IMG/VR virus record: IMGVR_UViG_3300009176_000006
Span: 1 to 62,733 of that record
Source: a virus
DNA: 62,733 bases
Strand: one strand, 5' to 3'
Positions 30,504 to 37,964 of the stretch are shown here, in pieces (position 1 is the stretch's first letter; the number at the start of each line of letters is the position of its first letter). Under the pieces are notes generated by a model. It was not told the DNA's origin. It worked only from the letters and a program-made list of their open reading frames with translations, and did not search any database. A program made the translations under genes and the position numbers.

Positions 30504-30650
30504 CGCTCCTTCGAGGGGTAGGAGCGAGGGTCAGGTAGCCGACCGCCATCGGGGGATGCGGTCGGTGTGGTTCGACTCCACCGGCGGCACGGAGAGGTCC
30601 CATACCTCTCTACCAGGCCCGACCCTGCTTCTTCCGGGGTCGGGCCTGGT
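30504..30650 (+). ncRNA. Candidate structured leader RNA / attenuator
   Basis: The gap 30327-30679 has no credible gene. Within it five hairpins follow one another: CGCTCCT/AGGAGCG (30504-30526), CCGACCGC/GCGGTCGG with an inner ATC/GAT (30539-30565), GTGG-TTCGACT-CCAC (30567-30581), GAGAGG/CCTCTC (30592-30610), and a perfect 14-bp stem (30612-30650). Alternative pairings exist: GTCGG at 30494-30498 can pair with 30539-30543. The last stem ends 15 bases before the ribosome site of the next gene, leaving no room for a promoter, so the stem is probably transcribed as part of that gene's leader. Confidence 0.5.
30612..30650 (+). terminator. 14-bp hairpin, possible attenuator
   Basis: ACCAGGCCCGACCC pairs perfectly with GGGTCGGGCCTGGT around an 11-base loop, followed by CCGTTCTC. 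GC-rich, with a weak T tail. The GAGAGGAGCAACCA ribosome site of the next gene begins about 15 bases on. Confidence 0.55.
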
Positions 30651-30679
30651 CCGTTCTCATCCAACGAGAGGAGCAACCA

Positions 30680-32062
30680 ATGGATGAGTACCTGACCGCA
30701 GCCACCGACAACGGCTGGGTCTACGTCGGGAACAAGGCGGGTCACGCCGTCTACCACGACGCCGACGGGAAGGAGGTGTACCTGGAGTTCAAGACCCGCA
30801 AGGTCCGGCGAACCGCCGAGTGGTGGCTGGCCAACGACCCCCGTGCGCTGACCCTCGACTACTGGTGGGAGATGAACCACGAGCGGATGGTCGAGAAGTG
30901 GGGCGAGAAGGTGCTCGACCCGACGAGCCTCCGGTTCTGCCACCAGTGCCGGTGGGTACGGCTCGCCAGCAACTTCACCGACGACGAGTACGACTGGTGC
31001 GACTCGTGCGTCAGTACGCTGCCGACCTGCCCACGGTGCGACACCCGGTGCGGCTACCTGTACACGGTCCTCGGCGGGCACACCCTGTGCGAGCCATGCC
31101 GGGACGACCTCTGCCACTGGTGCGAGGGGTGCGAGGAGCACTACCTGCGCGAAGACTCCGACCTGCACCGTCACGCCGGATGCGAGTGCGAGTCGCCGCG
31201 TCAGACGTTCACGATCCGCAACGACGGGCACCCCCGTCTGGCCAACGACACCAGGGTCAAGGTCTCCCTGCCCGCCGGGGTGATCAGCGACGAGGGGATC
31301 GGGGAGATCGCCCGGTATCTCCGCGACGTGGGGCTGGGGTTCTTCGACTCCACCAACCGGCGTAACTACGCCCTGCTGTCCTACAACCTGGCCGAGATCG
31401 GGTTGAAGTGGCAGATGAAGGACGGCAACTACACCAAGCGGCTCAGCCGGTACGCCTACCAGCGGTACGGGCTCAAGCTCTCGCCCGACGTGATGTCGCA
31501 GATCGGCAACATCGGCAGCGACCACTCGCGGGGGATCGACTTCGACGTCGAGGTGACCCGCAACCTGAACCTGCCGAGGGAGGAGTTCGCCAACGAGGGC
31601 TCCTGCTGGTGGACCGACTACGCGGACTCGAGGTGCGCGTTCAAGTCCAACGGTGGGTTCGGTCTGCGGACCTTCACCGAACCCAACATCAACGGCCATT
31701 CGTACTGCAACGGCCGGGCCTGGGTGATCCCGCTCAGGTGGGACGTCGAGTACGAGCGCCTGGTGCAGACGTTCGACACCGACACCCCGACCGGGTTCAT
31801 CACCTTCAACGGCTACGGCACGCTCGAGGGCTACACCGCACCCCGCCTGCTCGGGCACATGGTGGGCCTGACCTACCGGAAGATCGTCTTCCACACCGGC
31901 GACGACGAGTCGGGCATGTACGTCAACAGCGACATCGGCTACCTGGTGGCACCGGAGTCCATCGCCGACCGCTACAACGAGAGCGGTGAGCGATCCACCT
32001 CGCTCATCCTCGACTGCCCCACCCACGCAACACTCATCGAGAAGGAGAGCAGCCATGTTTGA
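30680..32062 (+). CDS. 460-residue protein with N-terminal Cys-rich domain, unknown
   Basis: ATG 30680 behind GAGAGGAGCAACCA. Residues ~85-175 hold a dense set of CxxC pairs (FCHQC, WCDSC, TCPRCDTRC, LCEPC, LCHWCEGCEEHY, CECES), enough for several zinc sites in a RING/zinc-ribbon style. The C-terminal ~270 residues are a separate alpha/beta domain with VISDEGIGEIARYLRDVGLG, an aromatic SCWWTDYADSRCAF and ITFNGYGTLEGY. The stop codon lies inside palindrome P9 and overlaps the start of the peptidase gene, so the two are coupled. Not a family I can name. Confidence 0.6.
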   Translation: MDEYLTAATDNGWVYVGNKAGHAVYHDADGKEVYLEFKTRKVRRTAEWWLANDPRALTLDYWWEMNHERMVEKWGEKVLDPTSLRFCHQCRWVRLASNFTDDEYDWCDSCVSTLPTCPRCDTRCGYLYTVLGGHTLCEPCRDDLCHWCEGCEEHYLREDSDLHRHAGCECESPRQTFTIRNDGHPRLANDTRVKVSLPAGVISDEGIGEIARYLRDVGLGFFDSTNRRNYALLSYNLAEIGLKWQMKDGNYTKRLSRYAYQRYGLKLSPDVMSQIGNIGSDHSRGIDFDVEVTRNLNLPREEFANEGSCWWTDYADSRCAFKSNGGFGLRTFTEPNINGHSYCNGRAWVIPLRWDVEYERLVQTFDTDTPTGFITFNGYGTLEGYTAPRLLGHMVGLTYRKIVFHTGDDESGMYVNSDIGYLVAPESIADRYNESGERSTSLILDCPTHATLIEKESSHV

Positions 32063-33203
32063 CCAGAGGTCAAAGAAGAACGGCCCGAACAAGGGCAAGA
32101 AGAACAAGAAGAACACGCCCACCGAGCCCGGCTGGTGGGCCAGGGAGAAGGCGGACAGGGAACGGCAGAAGGCCGGGGTCGACCTGGCCTGGTCGGGCTT
32201 CGACCGCCGTGCTCTCCAGCGGGTGTGCGAGGCGCACGAGACCTCGTTCGGTGACGCCTACGACATGGAGAAGTGGGTGGTCGCAAGCCGGAAGGGACGC
32301 GACGACTTCTTCTACTACAAGAACAACGGCTCCGACACCCTGTTCGTGGCACACCTGGACACGGTGGTCTTCGACGACGAGCGACAGACCGACTTCGCCG
32401 AGACCGCCGCCGGCCTGGTCGTCCACTCCGGTGCGCTCGACGACAGGCTCGGCGCCTACATCGGGCTCGAGCTGCTGCCCCGGCTGGGGATCAAGCACGA
32501 CTGGCTGCTCACCGTCGGTGAGGAGTCGGGCCGGTCGACCGCCGAGTTCTTCCCGGCCTCGATCAAGAAGGCGTACGACTGGATCATCGAGTTCGACCGG
32601 GGCGGCACCGACGTGGTGATGTACGAGTACGAGGACGACGACGTGGTCGACCTGGTCGAGGACGTCGGGGCGAAGGTGGGGCTCGGTTCGTTCACCGACA
32701 TCTGCTACCTGGAGGACCTCGGCTGCAAGGGGTTCAACTGGGGCGTCGGCTACCAGGACTACCACTGCACCAGGGGGTACGCCTACCTGGAGGACACGAT
32801 GGGGATGGTGGCCCGCTATCTGCGGTTCCACGAGAACAACGTCGGTCACTACATGCCGCACGTCAAGAAGCCGAAGTACACCTACGCCTACGGAGGCGGG
32901 TACTCCGGCGGTGGGGGTGGCGGCTGGACCGACGACGACGACGTCACCTCGTGGGGCGGCTACCGGTGGAACAACACCACCAAGCAGTGGGACCCGGTCG
33001 ACCCGGTGGTCGACGCCGAGTCGGACATCCTGTCCGCCGACGAGCAACTGCTGCGGGACAAGATCGAGGAGTTCACCGGCAGGAAGCTCGACGACCTCAC
33101 CGACGAGGAGACGGCGGAGGCGGTGGCCGACATGGCCGAGTCCGGCTACCTGTCACAGCGGATCATCGGTGAGATCGAGTCCAACGTGGTGAGTTCGTCA
33201 TGA
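32055..33203 (+). CDS. Zinc peptidase-like protein (M20/M28/M42 aminopeptidase superfamily)
   Basis: 382 residues, ATG 32055 behind GAAGGAGAG. The metal-ligand series of co-catalytic zinc exopeptidases is complete: H100 and D102 in FVAHLDTV, bridging D129 in GALDDRLGAY, E156-E157 in LTVGEESGR, D181 in IIEFDRGG, and H237 in YQDYHCTRGYAYLED. The ALDDRLG box is closest to M42. The first 25 residues are Lys-rich, and the tail after ~265 is Tyr/Gly- and Asp-rich. The substrate is unknown. Palindrome P9 is read as codons 2-7. Confidence 0.7.
   Translation: MFDQRSKKNGPNKGKKNKKNTPTEPGWWAREKADRERQKAGVDLAWSGFDRRALQRVCEAHETSFGDAYDMEKWVVASRKGRDDFFYYKNNGSDTLFVAHLDTVVFDDERQTDFAETAAGLVVHSGALDDRLGAYIGLELLPRLGIKHDWLLTVGEESGRSTAEFFPASIKKAYDWIIEFDRGGTDVVMYEYEDDDVVDLVEDVGAKVGLGSFTDICYLEDLGCKGFNWGVGYQDYHCTRGYAYLEDTMGMVARYLRFHENNVGHYMPHVKKPKYTYAYGGGYSGGGGGGWTDDDDVTSWGGYRWNNTTKQWDPVDPVVDAESDILSADEQLLRDKIEEFTGRKLDDLTDEETAEAVADMAESGYLSQRIIGEIESNVVSSS
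32058..32074. promoter_or_regulatory. Palindrome P9, TTTGACCAGAGGTCAAA, next to a start codon
   Basis: The dyad begins directly after ATG 32055-32057 and contains the stop of the preceding gene (TGA 32060-32062). Inner spacer AGA instead of AST. Binding here would block initiation of the peptidase directly. Confidence 0.75.
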
Positions 33204-33310
33204 GGTACGCATGGCGACGGTTCTGGTGGTGGTTCACCAAGCCGACCGGTGAGTGGATGGGCCTGCCGCAGTACACCCGCCCGAAGCCCGACTGGTGGAG
33301 GGGTGCGTGA
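33200..33310 (+). CDS. Small Trp-rich protein
   Basis: 36 residues, ATG 33200 (ATGA). Begins MRYAWRRFWWWFTKPTGEWM; eight Trp in 36 residues, basic N-terminus; amphipathic, possibly membrane-associated. Unknown. Confidence 0.45.
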   Translation: MRYAWRRFWWWFTKPTGEWMGLPQYTRPKPDWWRGA

Positions 33311-33420
33311 TGCAGTACGCCCACCACCTCGACCGGATGAAGGACTCCTGGTACTGGTCGGGACCCGAGCAGTACCAACGACCGGACCTTGACCCCGAGG
33401 TCAAAGAGGAGGAGGAGTGA
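33310..33420 (+). CDS. Small protein whose 3' end contains a palindrome
   Basis: 36 residues, ATG 33310 (TGATG). Begins MQYAHHLDRMKDSWYWSGPE and ends in EVKEEEE; palindrome P10 is read as LDPEVK. Both ends overlap neighbours. Confidence 0.45.
   Translation: MQYAHHLDRMKDSWYWSGPEQYQRPDLDPEVKEEEE
33389..33405. promoter_or_regulatory. Palindrome P10, TTGACC-CCGA-GGTCAA
   Basis: Diverged copy with a four-base spacer. It lies inside a small gene, 12 bases before GTG 33417. Confidence 0.6.
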
Positions 33421-33572
33421 AGCGGCTGGTGCGATGGTGGCTGGCGCGCCAAGGCATCCTGGTCGAGCACGTAGGTCCTGACCTGCGGGCAGGAGCCGAC
33501 ATCATCGACTCGGTCGACGACTACGGTCGCATCCCGCAGACCATCCGCGCCGTAGCGAACGCACTGTCGTGA
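33417..33572 (+). CDS. Small hypothetical protein
   Basis: 51 residues, GTG 33417 (GTGA), ribosome site GAGGAGGAG inside the previous gene. VKRLVRWWLARQGILVEHVG. Unknown. Confidence 0.45.
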   Translation: MKRLVRWWLARQGILVEHVGPDLRAGADIIDSVDDYGRIPQTIRAVANALS

Positions 33573-33691
33573 TCTGGGTCAAGGACGGCATCGACGGTGT
33601 GATCATGCTGGCCATGCTCGGCTGGCACTTCTACGGCTACAAGCCAGGCGGTCGCTACGACCGCTGGCGCAAGAACTCTGGCTCGGACTAG
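33569..33691 (+). CDS. Small hypothetical protein
   Basis: 40 residues, GTG 33569 (GTGA). VIWVKDGIDGVIMLAMLGWH, then a basic tail (YDRWRKNSGSD); perhaps peripheral to the membrane. Unknown. Confidence 0.4.
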   Translation: MIWVKDGIDGVIMLAMLGWHFYGYKPGGRYDRWRKNSGSD

Positions 33692-33786
33692 CCGAGCCCG
33701 GAGCATCATCACCGGCTCCTGTTTGCTCCCTCTGTCGGGGGCCGGTGGTGGTGCCCTGGGACACCAGGAACAGAGAGGAGAAAGAG

Positions 33787-34119
33787 ATGAGGGGAAAGCA
33801 TGAGGCACCAGCGGAGATTCCGCATCGGCGCAGATGCGTCGACGGGGTGCCGTACCTGACGTACTTCAAGGACACGATCTGCTTCGAGTGGACCGGCAAG
33901 GCAACCGATCCCATCGAGGTCAGCCCGTACGCACAGGGTGAGCCGATCGAGTACGTGATCTACCGGGACCCGCACACCGACCTCGGCCTGTGGTCGTCGC
34001 AGATGCTCAGCGGACTGAGTGTCGTCGACTTCTTCCAGTCGGTGTGCGACGAGTGGCTGGAGCAGGCCACTGGTCCCTCCACGTACGAGGGGATGCGGGT
34101 GCTGGAGGTGTACGCATGA
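33787..34119 (+). CDS. Hypothetical protein
   Basis: 110 residues, ATG 33787 behind GAGGAGAAAGAG. VDGVPYLTYFKDTICFEWTG, then VIYRDPHTDLGLWSSQMLSG and an acidic helix. Overlaps the next gene by ATGA. Unknown. Confidence 0.55.
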   Translation: MRGKHEAPAEIPHRRRCVDGVPYLTYFKDTICFEWTGKATDPIEVSPYAQGEPIEYVIYRDPHTDLGLWSSQMLSGLSVVDFFQSVCDEWLEQATGPSTYEGMRVLEVYA

Positions 34120-34325
34120 GCGCCAAGATCATCAACCTGTTCGCCTCCGACCCGCCGAAGCGGGAGGACACCGAGTGGTGGGAGTGGGGCAGGGAGTTCG
34201 TCGAGGGCGAGGGGTACACGAACCTCGAGCTGATCGTCGATGAGATCTCCACCTGCGAGAACGAGGCTGCGCTGCGTCGTGTCCTCACCGAACTCAAGGA
34301 CGAGGTCGACAAGATCCCGCTTTGA
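34116..34325 (+). CDS. Small acidic protein
   Basis: 69 residues, ATG 34116. MSAKIINLFASDPPKREDTE, then a Trp/Glu-rich stretch and helix (AALRRVLTELKDEVDKIP). Its stop codon lies within palindrome P11. Unknown. Confidence 0.55.
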   Translation: MSAKIINLFASDPPKREDTEWWEWGREFVEGEGYTNLELIVDEISTCENEAALRRVLTELKDEVDKIPL

Positions 34326-34337
34326 CCAGTGGTCAAA
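34321..34337. promoter_or_regulatory. Palindrome P11, TTTGACCAGTGGTCAAA
   Basis: Exact consensus copy. It contains the stop of the preceding gene (34323-34325) and ends exactly 18 bases before ATG 34356, with CAGAGAGAGAGAGGAACC between. Confidence 0.85.
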
Positions 34338-34355
34338 CAGAGAGAGAGAGGAACC

Positions 34356-35513
34356 ATGCCAGTCACAACAGGAGCAGAGGTGGTCACCCACGGTGGCCGC
34401 ACGTTCACCATCGGCCAGTTGATGAGCCGCGAGGACCTGGACTTCATGCCGGTCGGCGCCGTCGTGGTCTGTCCGCAGGGGTGGCGATGGGTCAAGCGCC
34501 AGCCGGTCGACCAAGGGTGGCGGCGGGAAAACGAGGGCGACGGGCTCGGGGTGTCGCAACTGTCCGTCGACTACAACTACCTGGTCTCGATCCCCGACGC
34601 CGAGGAGGCGGGGCCGGAGACGCTGGCCCAGTTCAAGCGTCGGTTCGCAACCCATGTGATCCAAGGTGCCCGCAACGCCGGGGTCAGCCTCGGCCCCGTC
34701 TACGAGGCGCTGGCGAAGCTCGGCGTCGAGTCAGGGTCGAGGGCTGCCGTCGGTCATCCGGTCAACCACAACACCCCCGCACCGGAGGGTACGACGGCCA
34801 TCTTCGCCGACCCGTCCCATCCGGACTTCTCGGTATTCACCTACACCGACGGCGCATGGACCGGTGTTCTTGGGAAGTACACCCTCCTCAGTGCCGTCGG
34901 CTCCGCCACGGTGGTGACAGTCGGGGAATCGGTCGAAGCCGAGGACCCGGAGCCCACCGACCACGAGGACGCGCTGATCGCCGAGTTCAAGGCGAAGGTG
35001 TGGGCCGAAGGGTGGGCGGTCAAGCAACGGGTCGGCTGGTGCTCGACGTTCGAGACGGTGATGGCCGGGATCGGGATCACCGCCGGTGCGGTGGGACCGG
35101 ACCTCTCCGGCTACCCGTCCTGCGGCCCCGGCGACAGGCGCGGCATGGGTGCCGGTGCCCTGATCGTCCGGGTCGAGGGCAACGACTGGGCGATGTTCAC
35201 CCGCAGTGACGGCTGGGTGCGGGTCGCCGGAGCGGACCTCCGGTTGCGGAGCCAGTCGTTCGTGCTGCACGACGGCAACGGTGAGATGGCGGTTCCGGTG
35301 ACCCGGTGGCTGGCCGACGCCGTGCCAGTCGGGTCGACGATGGGCGACGTCGAGATGGATGCCTACTGGACGAAGCGTGAGATGCGCGACGGGATGTCCT
35401 GGTGGCAGCGGAACGGCGGGGTGTACAGCGCCGCACCGATCCACAACTTCACGCTGGGCACGCTGCGGCTCACCTCGGTGCCGGTGCCGGTCGACGACGA
35501 CGAGGAGTTGTGA
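34356..35513 (+). CDS. 385-residue protein, unknown
   Basis: ATG 34356 behind GAGAGGAACC. Starts MPVTTGAEVVTHGGRTFTIG. Beta-strand and turn-rich, with EGTTAIFADPSHPDFSVFTY, AGALIVRVEGNDWAMFTRSD and GEMAVPVTRWLADAVPVGS. A domain pattern (DGxWTGVLG..., DGWVRVAG...) recurs, hinting at internal repeats. The next large gene (35817) has a similar style. No family recognised. Confidence 0.55.
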   Translation: MPVTTGAEVVTHGGRTFTIGQLMSREDLDFMPVGAVVVCPQGWRWVKRQPVDQGWRRENEGDGLGVSQLSVDYNYLVSIPDAEEAGPETLAQFKRRFATHVIQGARNAGVSLGPVYEALAKLGVESGSRAAVGHPVNHNTPAPEGTTAIFADPSHPDFSVFTYTDGAWTGVLGKYTLLSAVGSATVVTVGESVEAEDPEPTDHEDALIAEFKAKVWAEGWAVKQRVGWCSTFETVMAGIGITAGAVGPDLSGYPSCGPGDRRGMGAGALIVRVEGNDWAMFTRSDGWVRVAGADLRLRSQSFVLHDGNGEMAVPVTRWLADAVPVGSTMGDVEMDAYWTKREMRDGMSWWQRNGGVYSAAPIHNFTLGTLRLTSVPVPVDDDEEL

Positions 35514-35800
35514 TGGACACCATCGCTCAGATCGTCTACGCCTACATGCGTGACCCGGCCACCCCGCCACCGGAGTCCCTGATCACCGCCCTTACCCAAC
35601 GGGAGGACGAGATCGCGGACAGCCTACGGATGGCAGGCATGAACCTGGGCGCCGAACCGGCGTTCGTGAACAAGGCGATCCTCGACATCGGGATCGGCAC
35701 CCGGCCGGCCGACGACGAGGTCGACCTGATCAACCGCACGTTCGCCGAGCGTGTGGCGTACTGGCAGGACCAGATCCGCCGTCAGTCCGACGGTGGATGA
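35513..35800 (+). CDS. Hypothetical protein
   Basis: 95 residues, ATG 35513 (TGATG). Helical: MDTIAQIVYAYMRDPATPPP, then TQREDEIADSLRMAGMNLGA and RTFAERVAYWQDQIRR. Unknown. Confidence 0.55.
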   Translation: MDTIAQIVYAYMRDPATPPPESLITALTQREDEIADSLRMAGMNLGAEPAFVNKAILDIGIGTRPADDEVDLINRTFAERVAYWQDQIRRQSDGG

Positions 35801-35816
35801 GAAGAGAGAGGGAATC

Positions 35817-36551
35817 ATGAGCACACAGATCAGAGACACCACCGAGCTGGACACCCTGCCGGAGGGCACGATCGTCGTGGTCGCCGTCACCGGGGACGGA
35901 ATCCGCGAGTGGACGAAGGTGGAGTCCGGGCTGCAACGGGAAGGGGTCATCATCCCGGCCACGCAGTTCGCCAACGCCGTCCGCAACGGCAGGTGCTATC
36001 TGCGGGGGGCACACCACGTCGGGGACACCGTCTACTCGGCTACGACCGGCGAGTTCTGCCGGGCTGTCGGGTACGACCACGAGCCTGGCCAGGACGCCAG
36101 CCTGATCTGGGCGGTGACCGACAGCAACGGTCTCTGGAAGCACATCACCAGCACCGAGCCAGTTGGCGAAGCGTACAGCGTGGGTGCCACGACCAGCGCC
36201 GTCCTCGACCTGGGTGGCAACTGGTGGAAGGCGGGCCTGCGGAACGAGATCCTCGAGATCGCCATCGACAACGGTGAACTGCCGACCGAGCACGAGATGA
36301 CGGTCACCGTCGAGGCATCCGGCACCGTCGAGGTGGCACCCACCGCCGACCAGGTGGCGGGCCTGATCGGGGACAGCGTGAAGCCGGGCGACATCACCGA
36401 CGTCGCGGTCAGCGAGGTGACCTGGACCAAGCGGGTGGAGGTGCGCAAGGAGGTGCTCGGGCACTGCGCCTGCAACCACGTGACCGTCGAGGACCTGGAC
36501 GCCTTGACACCAGGTGCGGTCACCTCCTGGCGGGTGATCACCTGCGCCTGA
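35817..36551 (+). CDS. Hypothetical beta-rich protein
   Basis: 244 residues, ATG 35817 behind AGAGAGAGGGAATC. IVVVAVTGDGIREWTKVESG, then a series of strands; C-terminal part has GHCACNHVTVEDLDALTPG. Style resembles the 385-residue protein at 34356. Unknown. Confidence 0.55.
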   Translation: MSTQIRDTTELDTLPEGTIVVVAVTGDGIREWTKVESGLQREGVIIPATQFANAVRNGRCYLRGAHHVGDTVYSATTGEFCRAVGYDHEPGQDASLIWAVTDSNGLWKHITSTEPVGEAYSVGATTSAVLDLGGNWWKAGLRNEILEIAIDNGELPTEHEMTVTVEASGTVEVAPTADQVAGLIGDSVKPGDITDVAVSEVTWTKRVEVRKEVLGHCACNHVTVEDLDALTPGAVTSWRVITCA

Positions 36552-36557
36552 AACACC

Positions 36558-36643
36558 CAACCCCAGGCGGGGGTTGACCAACATCCCCAACTGGAGTTGG
36601 ATATTGACCAGTGGTCAAAGAACTTCCTCACCGTCCGGTGAGG
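36558..36643 (+). other. Cluster of four dyads between genes
   Basis: CAACCCC/GGGGTTG (36558-36576), CCAACT/AGTTGG (36587-36600), palindrome P12 (36603-36619) and CCTCACCG/CGGTGAGG (36626-36643) follow one another in the 122-base gap before ATG 36674. The first may be a terminator for the preceding gene; the group looks like a small control region. Confidence 0.5.
36603..36619. promoter_or_regulatory. Palindrome P12, ATTGACCAGTGGTCAAA
   Basis: One mismatch from consensus, 54 bases before ATG 36674, flanked by other dyads. Confidence 0.8.
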
Positions 36644-36673
36644 TCGAGAGAGAAAGAACAGAAGGAGCAACCC

Positions 36674-37003
36674 ATGAGCACCATCGCCGACACCGTGAAC
36701 TGGAACCTGCCGCGCGGCGCCGAGAAGTACCGGACCCACATCGACCGGGGCATCGCCCTGCTCGCCGACCGTGAGGCGGGGATCGTCTCCGCCCTGCTCG
36801 CCTTCGCCGAGGCGAAGAGCGCCAGCGTCGGGGAGGTCCGGGGCTTCCTCGCCGACCTCGGTATGACCATCCCCGACGACACCCCCGAGCCCGAGGTCAC
36901 CGACGCCGACGTCGTCGCCAGCCTCTCGGCCCGGCTCGACCAGATCGAGGCGCGTCTCGGCCAGGCGATCGCCAACGCGGCGCGTCGCGGCGTTCACGTC
37001 TGA
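36674..37003 (+). CDS. Hypothetical helical protein
   Basis: 109 residues, ATG 36674 behind GAAGGAGCAACCC. MSTIADTVNWNLPRGAEKYR, then helices (GIVSALLAFAEAKSASVGEV) and a C-terminal coiled region (SLSARLDQIEARLGQAIANA). Unknown. Confidence 0.6.
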   Translation: MSTIADTVNWNLPRGAEKYRTHIDRGIALLADREAGIVSALLAFAEAKSASVGEVRGFLADLGMTIPDDTPEPEVTDADVVASLSARLDQIEARLGQAIANAARRGVHV

Positions 37004-37148
37004 GCAGCCGGGGCCGACCGACTGGGGAAGGCGGACGGTCCCGGTGTAGTACCCGGTGGTGGGTGTGGTGTCCCCGTGCCATGCCCGCCACCGGCCGCAA
37101 GAAACCGGAGCAGGCTTCACGAACTGCTGAACCTAGAGGAGGGCCTTG

Positions 37149-37469
37149 ATGGCAAGGACGAGACGTCCGCAGTCGGGGGTGGCGTGGGAGCCGCCCCCCT
37201 CTGCGGACAGGCCGAACTGGCAGGAGGTGGCTGATGAACTGCGATCCCGTCCGATGGAGTGGATGAAGGTCTACGAACACGGCCGCGCATCCTGGGCCAC
37301 GGCGGTGCAACTCGGGCACGTCAACCCGGTTCACCGTCGGCTCGGCTTCGAGCTGACCACCACCGACAACACGCGGGACACGCCCCGCACCTGCACGCTC
37401 TACATGCGGTACAACCCGGACCTCGCTGACGAACTGGCCGAGGTCCTCAACAGTTCCAGGAGAGGTTGA
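37149..37469 (+). CDS. Hypothetical protein before SSB
   Basis: 106 residues, ATG 37149 behind GAGGAGGG. Contains WQEVADELRSRPMEWMKVYE and RRLGFELTTTDNTRDTPRT; possibly a small nucleic-acid-binding fold. Sits 2 bases upstream of the SSB start. Unknown. Confidence 0.55.
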   Translation: MARTRRPQSGVAWEPPPSADRPNWQEVADELRSRPMEWMKVYEHGRASWATAVQLGHVNPVHRRLGFELTTTDNTRDTPRTCTLYMRYNPDLADELAEVLNSSRRG

Positions 37470-37471
37470 AC

Positions 37472-37927
37472 ATGAGACTGCCCAGCATCGCCGGCGAGTT
37501 CCGGCTGGTCGAGGACCCCGAACTGCGGTTCACACAGTCGGGTCTGGCTGTGGCGAACGTGAGGCTGGTCGCCGACCAGCAGCGGTTCGACAAGGACAAG
37601 AACGAGTGGGTCGACGACAAGAAGCTCTGGCTGAACGGCTCGGTCTGGCGGCAGATGGCCGAGAACGTGGCCGAGTCCCTGCGCAAGGGCGACCTGGTGG
37701 TGGTGCGTGGCTCCATCCACACCCGCGAGTGGGAGGACCGGGAGGGCAACAAGCGGTCGACGGTGGAGATGATGATCGACGACATCGCCCCGTCGCTGCG
37801 GTTCAAGCCGGTCCTGCACTCCGACGGCAAGGGCGGCAAGGTGACCCGCGAGGGGGCTGCCTCGCCCACCGATCCGGTCGACGACCCGTGGGCGACGCCT
37901 GCGTCGTCCGACGAGCCGCCGTTCTGA
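37472..37927 (+). CDS. ssb: Single-stranded DNA-binding protein
   Basis: 151 residues, ATG 37472 at good spacing from AGGAGAGG (TTG 37466 overlaps the previous stop but is too close to that site). OB-fold sequence: PSIAGEFRLVEDPELRFTQS, LAVANVRLVADQQRF, LWLNGSVWRQMAENVAESLR, KGDLVVVRGSIHTREWEDR. The C-terminal tip DDPWATPASSDEPPF is the acidic partner-binding tail. It covers replication and recombination intermediates and likely cooperates with the primase-helicase and Rad52-like proteins of this arm. Confidence 0.85.
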   Translation: MRLPSIAGEFRLVEDPELRFTQSGLAVANVRLVADQQRFDKDKNEWVDDKKLWLNGSVWRQMAENVAESLRKGDLVVVRGSIHTREWEDREGNKRSTVEMMIDDIAPSLRFKPVLHSDGKGGKVTREGAASPTDPVDDPWATPASSDEPPF

Positions 37928-37928
37928 G

Positions 37929-37946
37929 TTTGACCCGAAGGTCAAA
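37929..37946. promoter_or_regulatory. Palindrome P13, TTTGACC-CGAA-GGTCAAA
   Basis: Seven-base arms with a CGAA spacer, directly after the SSB stop and exactly 18 bases before ATG 37965. Confidence 0.75.
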
Positions 37947-37964
37947 GAGAGAGAGAGGAAGACA

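Noticed and set aside
30567-30590. tRNA gene suggested by the GG-TTCGACT-CC T-loop
   Set aside because: A TGCCGTC/GGCGGCA acceptor-like pairing exists, but it encloses 86 bases. The D and anticodon arms do not form a cloverleaf and the T stem has a mismatch.
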